Shown in pieces: positions 48,790-58,633 of a stretch of 64,000 bases of DNA. The notes under the pieces are model-generated. The model was not told the DNA's origin. It worked only from the letters and a program-made list of their open reading frames with translations, and did not search any database. The DNA lies in contig CM023539.1 of NCBI GenBank assembly GCA_013350335.1, positions 18,316,223 through 18,380,222 on the forward strand. The letters are read 5' to 3'. Position 1 is the stretch's first letter. Every line of letters starts with the position of its first letter. Source of the DNA: Chimonanthus salicifolius. Lineage: Eukaryota; Streptophyta; Magnoliopsida; Laurales; Calycanthaceae. A program made the translations under genes and the position numbers.

Positions 48790-48794
48790 TCCTG

Positions 48795-50093
48795 GATACG
48801 GGAGAAAATGTCTCTTTATAATCAATGCCATCTTTCTAAGTAAACACTTTGGCCACAAGTCTGGCTTTATATCCTTCAATATTGCCATTAGAGTCTCGTT
48901 TGGTCTTAAAGACTCACTTATATGCAATTTTCTTGTATCTATGAGGCAATTCTAGTAGATCACAGACTTCATTCTGGGCCATGGACTTTAGTTCGTCTTT
49001 CATGGCATCTGACCACTTGCTAGAATCATCATATTCTATGGCTTCTTCATAATTGATCGAATTCTTAATATCCCCTAAATCATAATTTGATTCTTATAGA
49101 TGCACCACATAGTCATCCAAAATAACAAATTTTCTTTGTCTTTCAGACCTTCTTAATACTATTTCTTACAGTTGTTCCCCAACCGGTTCCTTATTGGTGA
49201 TGGTTTCATCATGGAGTGATTCGTCATTAAGGTGTTGTTCACCATGTTGTTCAATGACATTAGGGACAACAACTTTTGAAGTTACGGGTATAGGGACTTG
49301 TACCATTGCTTCTTGCACACTGACGTTTCTCATTATGTCACTCCCACTAACCTCACCATTCTCAATAAATCTTGCATTACCGGTCTCGATCTCTAAGATT
49401 CTCATTCTATGGTTTGGGCAATAGTACTTGTACCCTTTAGACTTCTCAAGGTAACCTATGAAGTAACCACTTCATGTCCGTTCATCAAGTTTTCTTTCTT
49501 GTGGGTTATAAATTCTTTCTTCTACAAGACAAACCCATGCATGCAGGTGTCTACAATTGGGTTTCCTTCCCGTCCACATTTCAAAAGGAGTCTTAGGAAC
49601 TGACTAACTAGGTACCCGATTAAGCAAGTACATTGCGGTTCTTAATGCATACATCCACAATATAATAGGCTAAGTACTATCACATAATATGCTCCTAACC
49701 ATGTCCATAAATGTGCCGTTACGCCTTTTAGCGACACCGTTCTACTAAGGCGTACCAAGCATCATGTATTGTGCAATTATAACGCAACTTTCTAATAGTC
49801 CAACAAAAGTCCCCGGGTGTTAACTCGTTTCATCATACCTTCCATAATATTCACCACCTCTATCTGACCTTATGACTTTCACCTTTTTATATACTTGCCT
49901 TTCAACTTCAGTGATAAATATCTCTACGGTGTTAACTGCTTGAGATTTATCATGCAACATATAAATGTAACCATAATGCGAAAAATCATCAATAAAGGTG
50001 ATCAAATAGGTCTCTCCACCAAAAGATTGAACGTCAAATGTGCCACAAATATCAGTATGGATCAACTCAAGTAGCCCTTTAGATTTTGTGACT
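48795..50093 (-). pseudogene. Copia RT N-terminus, linker and integrase, element Y copy 2
   Basis: Parallel to 31830-33125. The linker segment at 49166-49405 has VPIPVTSKVVVPNVIEQHG, and 49820-50093 has KGLLELIHTDICGTFDV, TYLITFIDDFSHYGYIY and KVKVIRSDRGGEYYG. The catalytic Glu is again Lys (VAKRRN near 49725), and two stops now occupy the codons before NGVA. Copy 2 keeps RSDRGGEY where copy 1 has GLDRGGEY. It is truncated at 50094 by the X2 LTR at exactly the same base as copy 1. Confidence 0.92.
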
Positions 50094-51654
50094 TGTTGAT
50101 GTACAAATTTTACATTTATAAATCTTGCAAGCACAAAAACCATTCATAATATAGCGTTATGAGTGCGAGGTCGATCCCATAGAGAACAAATATGTGTGTG
50201 TTTGTTTGTTTAAAGAATTTAGATCGTAAACTAATCTAGTCTCAAGAAATCAATCCTATTCTCATGAATGTAATTCCAAGTTAACAAATCTTAGTTTTCA
50301 TAAATAGATCAAAAGATTAAAAAACTAATTAAATATAATTATGAGGCTGGATTAATGTAGAGGTTATAAACAATCTCACACACAATATTAAGATAACTAA
50401 TTTAACAATCCAATTAGATTAAGTCTCAATCTAGTTAACACATATGTTAGAGAGGTAGTTTAAATACAAGATAATTAAAATACATGACACAAGAAATAAA
50501 TTGAAAACAATTAGAACAATTAAAATACAACATACAAGCAAAAGAAATTGAAAAACAAAATCAAACAAACATTGAAAATAAATTAACAGTAAAAGTAAAT
50601 GACATAATGTAAAAGTGCATAAGTGAAAAAATGGTTATTGGAATAGATCTTTCATCATGCAAAATAAATAAATATTAACAAAACCCAGGACTGAAGTTCA
50701 CGTAAAAGTCTGCCATTCAATTCATGCTCATCCTTAAAATCAAGACTTTTAAACTTCAATTTACGAAATCGGGCCTTAATAACTTAGATTCAGCACTTAC
50801 AACCTAATTTCTAACTATTTCACGTCCAATTTAATAACACAAAATTCATAAACTCAAGATATATTCAAAACAATCATTAATGAATTCCAAAAATTGGATG
50901 TTTTAGGACCCTAAAGGAACGTTTCACTTTTATTTAATGAAAGAATTAATACAGGCATTCAGAAATTTAGTACAAGAAAGACAAAATGGTGAAGAAAATT
51001 TACAACTCTCACTTGTAAAATTCAATAGGGGTTCCTGTCTTCTTGTCTTTCTGTCTTTTCTCTCCAGCCTCGGCCCTCTTGTACTCCAGATCAAATTTGA
51101 GTACGGTTATGGGTTATTAGGGTATTTATAGGACTCATGGACTGGATGGAGGGTGGAGATTAAATCTAGTTTAATTTGGTGAATGGATGGCATGGATTGG
51201 ATCTAACTTACGGTGAATGGATGGGATTAAAGATAGAAAATCTAGGGTTGCTATAGGGTATACATGAATTTTGGGATAGTGGCTTGGTGGCTAAGCAGAG
51301 GATGAGAGAAAAGAGGGGTTTTAGAGAGGAACTAGGACATGGTCAACTTTGGCTATGTAGATTAGGGTTTTGGGTTGTGCAATGCATGATTATGGATGGC
51401 TAAGATTGAAAGCTAGGATGGATGGATGGATGAGATGTAATCAGTGATATGGCTTTAATAAAATTGGAATGAGATAAAGGAGGATATGGAGAAATCGTGT
51501 GTGACATGGAGTGGAGGTGGAAAAATCGTGTATGACTCTATTTGGATTGGATTGGGAGACAGATAGGATCTAGGTGAGGTGTACATGAGGTGGATGGATT
51601 GGAGAGGAATTCTAGGAGGATCCATGCGCATGGAGGATTCTAGATTGGGATTTT
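50094..51654 (-). repeat. X2 LTR copy b, truncated by a gypsy LTR
   Basis: Starts TGTTGATGTACAAATTTTAC and follows copy a (33126) base for base, apart from scattered substitutions, up to GATTGGGATTTT, equal to about 34686. There a Tekay-type LTR begins. The remainder of this copy is not seen before the window ends. Confidence 0.9.
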
Positions 51655-53998
51655 TACAACGCCCCGCCCTTTTTCACTCGCTTTGCTTTCCGAAAATCAG
51701 AGTCTATTTTTTTTTTTTAAACTTAGAGTGAGCAAGAGCGGGACGTCACGAGGCGAGCTAAGTCCAAACTTCTAAAGTCCGACCCTTAACTGGCCAACTT
51801 TATGTGTGCATGGGCTGAGTCCATGAAAACGGTTCACACATAACAATATCAACATGCGGAATAACATCATAACTGTGGAATTATAATAGAACCCAGTTCT
51901 ATTCCATTTCAGATTGCAAAGTATGTCAAGTCCTTATTCATAATTAAAGTAAACTCAATTATCCAAATAAACATCCAACCACCTAAATTATTACACGTCC
52001 GAAGACTAGTTACTCAAATACATGTCCATAAATAACTTTATTCAAATATAAACTAAATCATCCGAGCTCCTATGCTTGGCCCTCCTTGCGTTCATCGTTC
52101 CCCTAATTTCCTGTGTCATCCACTAGGGTAGAAGTAGGGCGTTAGAACAACGTGCCCAGTAGGTATTCCAATTAGGGCTAACACATGGTTAGTACAAAAC
52201 AGATAATAATATCATATTGTCAAAACCATATAAACCATATAAACCATGCCATGCAATGATGACAAATGCAATGAGTCCCACCCATCACATGTACATAAAG
52301 TACCCACCACATAGGTCTTTCGGACGACCCGGTGGAGTGTGGACCCTCCGATTTCTTGTTGATGGAAAAACACATCAAGGTACCCCACATAGGTTTTTCG
52401 GATGCCCCGACGGAGTGTGATCCCTCCGGTTACAAATCCTTCACCCCATGCCATGCATGAGATGCCAATGAAACATATGCTATTTTATCAAATAAACATA
52501 GCATTAAAAATCACATTTTTTAAACATATCCAACACATGCTATTTTAACATATAAACATAGCATTTAAAATCACATTTTGAAACCTATCCTTTGCAATAT
52601 AAATTCATCAAAATAATATAAAACATTGTACATTCAACCCATGGTTTCAAAGAGGTGGAATCCTACCAAAGACCACTACGTGTCCTTGCGTCTTTCGTCC
52701 GGTAACAGCTCATGATCGTACACACCTTGTGAGATCACGTTACCTAATAATATAACAATCAATCAAAACCAAGTCCCACTTGATTTACAATATTTTAAGT
52801 CCATAAACCAATCCCCATGGGGTTCGGCCATACACCATGGCCGAACCCATGGTCTTTCATTTTTTTTTACCATATTTACAATAATGCCATTCTTACCATT
52901 TTTATGCATTAATCTGATGATAACCCAATTAATCATCTAAGATACATCAAACATTAAGTTCAGCAAACATTCCCTATGGGGTTCGGCCATACAGCATGGC
53001 CGAACCCATGATCCCTTATTTTCACTTAATGACCAAAATGCCATCCATGGCTATCATTCCATTATTCTCACCCTTCATCCCTTGGTTTGGTAAACCATTC
53101 ATTTACATTATACAAAGGCTAATAATTAACCCACTAATCAAAGTTCATGGGGTTCTGCCATACACCATGGCCGAACCCATGATCTTTCATTTTCAGCCGA
53201 TATTACCAAATTGCCATTACCTCATGTTTAAGTCCAAACCGATCCATAATTCAAACATGATCCATAAAAATTGGTTCATGGGGTTCAGCCATACACATGG
53301 CCGAACCCATGATGTGCAACCATTATTAGAAACTTACTAATTTAATCAATAGTCCATAATTAGAAAGTTTCCAAATTTATCATCCATCCTTCCATAATTA
53401 GAAAGTTTCCAAATTTAGCATCCATCCTTCCATAATTAGAAACTTACTAAATTAATCTCCATCATTCTTAAAATAAACCCTAGTGGGGTTCGGCCATACA
53501 CCATGGCTGAACCTCACTCATAAAGACAATTATTAAGCCATGAACTTCCATCTATATTTTTCCATTTAAACCCTTTAAAATCATAAACCTACATCTATGA
53601 TTTTCATCTTTCAATTCCATTAAAATAACTAATGTCCTTCATGGTTTTCACCCCTCCAAAAATCATATAAGATTATCAACAAACTCCCATGCGTTTCGGC
53701 CATACAACTTGGCCGAACCCTATGGTCCATTAATTCCTTTTTAAATCACATATCTAAGATTTCATCATTCAAACTTCCATAAAAATTCACCAAAGTCCTT
53801 CCATGGTTTCCATTTAATCCTTTCAAAATCACATGCCATTAACATCAAACTCCCATTTAAAATTAACCAATAACCTTCCATGGGGTTCAGCCATGCACTA
53901 TGGCCGAACCCTATGGTTCTTTCTTTCCATTAATTTAAATACCATAATCCTTCCCAATTCTCTTCCATGGGAAGATGATATCCATCCATAGATTCATC
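51655..53998 (-). mobile_element. Truncated Tekay-type 3' LTR of a gutted gypsy relic
   Basis: Starts TACAACGCCCCGCCC, an altered TGTAACGCCCC terminus, and carries the CACGAGGCGAGCTAAG block, the GGGCGTTAG..AACGTGCCC hairpin and the palindrome series. No CA terminus is reached: near 53998 the LTR stops abruptly and gag/protease sequence begins, so the U3 side and all of pol are deleted. Closest relative is the solo LTR 44902-48789. Confidence 0.85.
52814..53916. repeat. Series of GGTTCGGCCAT/ATGGCCGAACC near-palindromes (7 copies)
   Basis: Copies start near 52814, 52976, 53146, 53278, 53483, 53688 and 53879. Several have single changes in one arm (GGTTCTGCCAT at 53153, GGTTCAGCCAT at 53282, GCGTTTCGGCCAT at 53691). 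A separate 62-bp direct repeat with CCATAATTAGAAAGTTTCC lies at about 53349-53450. Confidence 0.88.
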
Positions 53999-54548
53999 AC
54001 ATTTGCCATGGGGCCACTGTATCCATTGTGAGATCGATATATCCACTAATTGTCGTCATCGTCTATCAATAGGGAATACGATAGTAAGTGCAGTGGGCAT
54101 TTATTGTCCTACGGTACTAGTAACAGATGCGAAGGCAGTAGATCAAATAACGCATAAGCACATGAAGTACAAATTACTGCCATACCTTGAATTACCGAAT
54201 GATCCACTGTCTCTGGAGAAGAAGTCGAAGTATTTAGTCGTCCAGATCCTTGTGACTGAGCTAGTAGAGTTGAACGACAGAGAGAACCCCTGAAGTGAGG
54301 AGATCTTTTGCTCTGTGGACACTCTCTTTTGAAATGGCCCGCTGACCACACCGGAAACAAGAACTTCCAGTGGAACCTGTAGAGGCTGAAGATCTCCAAA
54401 AGTAGGGTTTGAATCTTTTGTGAGGGCAAAAGGTATTTCCCCCACCCTGACTTTTTCGGTCTTGTGTTTCATTGGGGGTTGTGTCCCCATTTCCGCTCAA
54501 GAGTTACTGTAGAACGGAAGTGACTACAGCTTGTACTAGGTTTCGTAG
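53999..54548 (-). pseudogene. Gag / protease remnant of the gutted gypsy relic
   Basis: On the minus strand, [15 protein letters not shown] sequence of the gag N-terminal region (54500-54540) is joined directly to the Ser-rich linker and a zinc knuckle (FRCGQ, then KRECPQSKRS). This is followed by the protease entry (VIQGMAVICTSCAYALFD), which has lost DSGA. About 200 gag residues are missing and the frame is broken. It ends at the B insertion site on one side and at the truncated LTR on the other. Confidence 0.85.
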
Positions 54549-55106
54549 TGTAACATCCCGCCCTTTTCACTCTAATATTCAGAGTTTATTTTTTTTTTTA
54601 TATAATAATAATCAATAAGTGAGCGGGGCGGAATGTCACGACGCGAGTTAAGTTCGGATCTCTAAATCCGACCCTTAACTGGCCAAGTCCATGTGCGTAT
54701 GAACTAAGTCCATAAAACTGATCCGCACATGGTACGTATTTACCTAGCGGAATTAGCTTAGTCTAGATCTAACTGAGGTTATAATAGAACCTATGTTTAA
54801 TTCAATTTCCATTTTCAGATAGCAAAGTACCTTATTTATTTTCCAAAATTATTATATAACCTTAGTCTACTATTCATTCCAAACCATTCAAATATATCCA
54901 ACCATAGCATCTAATTAACTACATTATTACATGCCAACATCTAATTTAACAAATTACATTGTTCCAAATAAATCAACTAACAAATCCATATATAATCCAT
55001 TCATAGTCCATTGAAATCATTCAAATCGCCCAAGTTTTCGTACTTGGTCCTCTTCTCCAACCACGTTCTTTCCTTTCCCTGCATCATCCACTAAAGATAT
55101 AGATAG

Positions 55107-55127
55107 GGCGTTAGATCAACGCGCCCA
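55107..55127. repeat. Conserved GGGCGTT/AACGCGCCC hairpin of Tekay-type LTRs
   Basis: GGGCGTTAGATCAACGCGCCC in element B. The same hairpin lies near 2134-2155, 5297-5318, 14386-14406 (decayed), 23456-23477, 45366-45387 and 52137-52157 (decayed). It is the most strictly conserved short element shared by all the LTR subfamilies here. Confidence 0.85.
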
Positions 55128-55725
55128 GTAGTGTTTCCGAATAGAGCTACCACATGGTTAGTCAAAAACATACAAATAGGATAATAGTTATGCAAGTGTG
55201 ACAAATTCTATAAAAATATGCTATGTATGAAATGAACATGTAATGAGTCCCACCCATCACCATTCAACATAGCCATCACTTGACGGGATTCTCATCGTCA
55301 AGGTAACCCACAGTGGTCTTTCGGACGCCCCGACGGAGTGTGGCCTCCGGATTCCTCCTGATGGGATTCTCATCATCAGGGTACCCCACAATGGTCTTTC
55401 GGACGCCCCGACGGAGTGTGGCCTCCGGTTACTTCCCCATCATCCCATGCTATGCATGAGATGTCTATGCAAACATGCCATTTGTAAATATAACATTTGA
55501 TTCAAATAACTTATTCAAATAAACATAAAACAGCGAATAAGTTGTGTGGTTACAACAAGGTAGGAAACCTACAATATTTTTACTTTGTTCGACCCTTCCT
55601 TTGGACCGTCTTTCGATCACGACTTTGTACACCGTTCTAGAAATCCGAATACCCTATGTACATGGCAGCAAGTTAATCATTTGACCATATGATTATAATT
55701 TGATTTAAATCCCAAAAATCCACTT

Positions 55726-56931
55726 TGTGGGGTTCGGCCATACCCCATGGCCGAACCTCACACATGTAAACTTGATAAATCTTTTATTTACTTAATACCA
55801 TCTAAGTATCCCAAACTTTTCAAATGATACTTGGTAGGGTTCGGCCATACTACATGGCCGAATCTTACTACCTTAGGTTTTGGGCTCATAAGTCCATTCT
55901 TTTGATCTTTTCATCTTTTCACCCTTATTTACCATAATGCCATTATACTATCCTTTGCCTAATTTTTTTCCTTAGACAACAAAGTCCATCACATGACAAT
56001 TGGTGGGGTTTGGCCACCTAACATGGCCGAACCTTACCCTAAAGATTTTAATCCTATTTTCCATCATCACCTAAATCCATAATTGATGTAATTTCCATCT
56101 TTTTGAAAGCCAACCAAACAACCAAATACTTACATGGGGTTCGGCCATCCAAGGTGGCCGAACCCTATGTCCATGTTTTGGTCTTCTAAAACATGTGTTT
56201 GATGTTATTTAAACATACAAAATCAATATAATATTGCTGCCATTATACCTCTTAAACACCATCTAAATCAGTTCATCTACTTGTCCCAAATGACCATATT
56301 AATTCATGAAATTCGGCAATCCAAAATGGCCGATCCAAATGATCCATTTCATCAGTTTTGGACCACTGTTTTAAACCATATTAACTTCAGTCCTTTGTCA
56401 TACCGATCCATGCTTTTAACCCTTTCCAAAGCATGTATTTGAATCTTAAATAATAACCCAAAACAGTCCACATATTTCATGGCTTATATGTTTCAAATAC
56501 ATCACAACCATACCTTTATTTGCATGGGGTTCGGCCCTCCATGGTGGCCGAACCCTATGTCCTTTGGTTTTGATTTTCTTAATCATTCATCTATGTCCAA
56601 AATAACTTCCTTATTTATGTTTTTACCTTTTTAAAATACACACTTAAAATCATCTAAATCAGTCCATGGGGTTCGGCCATACACATGGCCGAACCCTATG
56701 GTTCTCTTAATGGAAATCCACCCATATTTATCTATGAAATTAATCAGTAAATTAACATAAGATAAATATGGTTCAGTCATGTCATATCCACTCCAAAACA
56801 GCAAGCTTAATTCCATATAAAAATCTTTTAAAATCCTCACTCCAAAATATGGATTTTTGACTTTCAAATACCATAGAATCCACCAAGTTTTTCCATGGGG
56901 TTCGGCCATCCAATGGGGCCGAACCCTATGG
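55726..56931. repeat. Series of GGTTCGGCCAT/ATGGCCGAACC near-palindromes (about 8 copies) in the LTR of element B
   Basis: Copies start near 55726, 55832, 56003, 56133, 56306 (degraded), 56524, 56666 and 56895. Loops differ widely (ACCCC, ACTAC, CTAAC, CCAAGG, ACAC, CCAATGG) while the arms stay near GGGTTCGGCC and GGCCGAACCC. Confidence 0.9.
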
Positions 56932-57484
56932 TCCATATTTTATCATTTTAAACATCATAATTCTAAATCTGAACCATTGATGGATCTGGCCATACAATGG
57001 CCAAATCTCATTTTCTTATCCAATCTTTTAAACAAGGGTTCAAAATGCACTTACTAATACCGCGTCTCCTTCGGTTCTTTTGACTCCTTCTTTGACCCTT
57101 TATCTCCTTGACTTCTCCTTCTCTCTTACTGTTCTTTGGGCTGAGACTGATCTTGATGCAAGCTCCTTGAGATAATTCAGCCAGGTGACAAGGACTTAAG
57201 AGGGAGAGAAAGAGAGAAAGTGAACTTTGGTCTTGAATAAAATTGCTATCCTTGTTGCCAAAATCCTTTTGCTGATTTTTGTCTAGATGAAAGTATTACC
57301 CAAAACTAATTGAAAAATAAACAACCAGCTGCTGCTCTTGGTTTAGAAAGGTAGAGGACGTCTATGAGTGATAGAGGGATAGAGAGATAGAGAGAGTAAC
57401 AATGACAACCCTTTGCTTGACCAAAAACAGCCCCAAGGTTAATCCTTGTGTAACTCCCTCTCTTCAATCAAGGTTCTTTATGTT

Positions 57485-57760
57485 ACTTGGGGGTTTCATC
57501 TATGAAATGAAACACCCCAAGCAGCCAACGTCCCTTGCAGTTGGACTAGTGTAACCCCCCCTTTTCTTAGGTTCTCACATGGGAGTTTCATATTGAGATG
57601 TAACTCCCATGTGCTGCACCATTCTCCATTGTTTGCCTCTATGTTTTGGCCTATGTAACAGCCACCATTCCTATGTGTAACTCCACAAACAGCAGCTCCA
57701 TTCAGCCCTCATCAACGTCCCATGTGGGAGTTCTATCATGGGAATAAAACTCCCCTCCTC
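57485..57760. repeat. GAGTTTCAT/ATGAAACTC hairpin series in the LTR of element B
   Basis: Inverted repeats at about 57487-57515 (GGGGTTTCAT..ATGAAACACCCC), 57582-57613 and 57723-57757. Same class as at 25483-25895. Confidence 0.75.
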
Positions 57761-58571
57761 CAAGTGTGAACACACTTTGTAACCCCCATTGGTTTAGTAT
57801 CTAATTTGAATTTGGAATGCCATAGAATGCCATAATCTATTGTGTGTAACTCCTCCAATAAGCTACCCATTTTATTCTCCAACCTTGGAGTTACATGCAT
57901 GAACCATTAATCCATGCACTGGCTGTCTTTTGGAGACCCAAGCAAGGCATAAACCCTATACCATCTTCAATGTGCACAATGATTTGAAAACTCAATTCTC
58001 ACCCATGTAACTCCATGTAACGTCATTTCCATTCTTAACTTGGGTGGGAGTTACATGCACATAAGTTTCCCATGCAGCCAACGTTTTTAGTGTTTGAATT
58101 TGAATCAGCCTACAATCCTTCTATCTCTACATCTTACTCATTTAAAAATACATATTCATTCAACTCATTTAATCAACACCCAACCTAACTCATTCATTTA
58201 ATTTAACTTAACTAATAAATTCAACTCAACTTAACCAACCATTCATTTCAACTCAACCAAACTCAAATAATTAATAGACTTAAATTAAATAAGCTTGAAC
58301 TCAATCCATGGTTAATCATGCCATTCACACGACCCATTGGGTCCCATCTAGCCATTTTGACCCATTTAACCAAATTTGACCCAAATATGCTTCTTGACCC
58401 GTTTAAATTTATCTTACCCATTTATTTGTTTTGTAAACCAACTATCATCCTTTGGGTCTTGATTGAGCCATTGACCCATTTAAATTCAAATCAATTTTTA
58501 TCACAATGGCAATTCCGTAAATATGAATATTTTCATATAAACTGATAACTTTGAAATTCCAGGGTGTTACA

Positions 58572-58633
58572 ATACAATAATCTTTTTATAATTTTCGTCC
58601 CGAAAATCGAACGAAGTAGGATTTCAAAGTAAA
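58572..58633 (-). other. 3' linker and putative polypurine tract of element B
   Basis: The minus strand reads TTCGATTTTCGGGACGAAAA then TTATAAAAAGATTATTGTAT up to the LTR. The tract AAAAAGA is less purine-pure than in most gypsy elements, but it holds the same position as AAAAGAGGA in element A. Confidence 0.6.

Larger units (their letters stand above)
54549..58571 (-). repeat. 3' LTR of element B (4023 bp)
   Basis: TGTAACATCCCGCCC at 54549 to GGGTGTTACA at 58571. It carries the U5-side block (GTCACGACGCGAGTTAAG), GGGCGTTAG..AACGCGCCC near 55107-55127, the CTTGACGG/TCGTCAAGG and CGGACGCCCCGACGGAG cluster (55275-55430), the CGGCCAT palindrome series and the GAGTTTCAT series. Same subfamily as the solo LTR 22951-26545. 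Confidence 0.95.

Noticed and set aside
3105..56931. CRISPR-like array of short palindromic repeats
   Set aside because: Spacing is irregular (95-400 bp), repeats vary, and they lie in plant LTRs with no cas genes. They are dispersed LTR hairpins.
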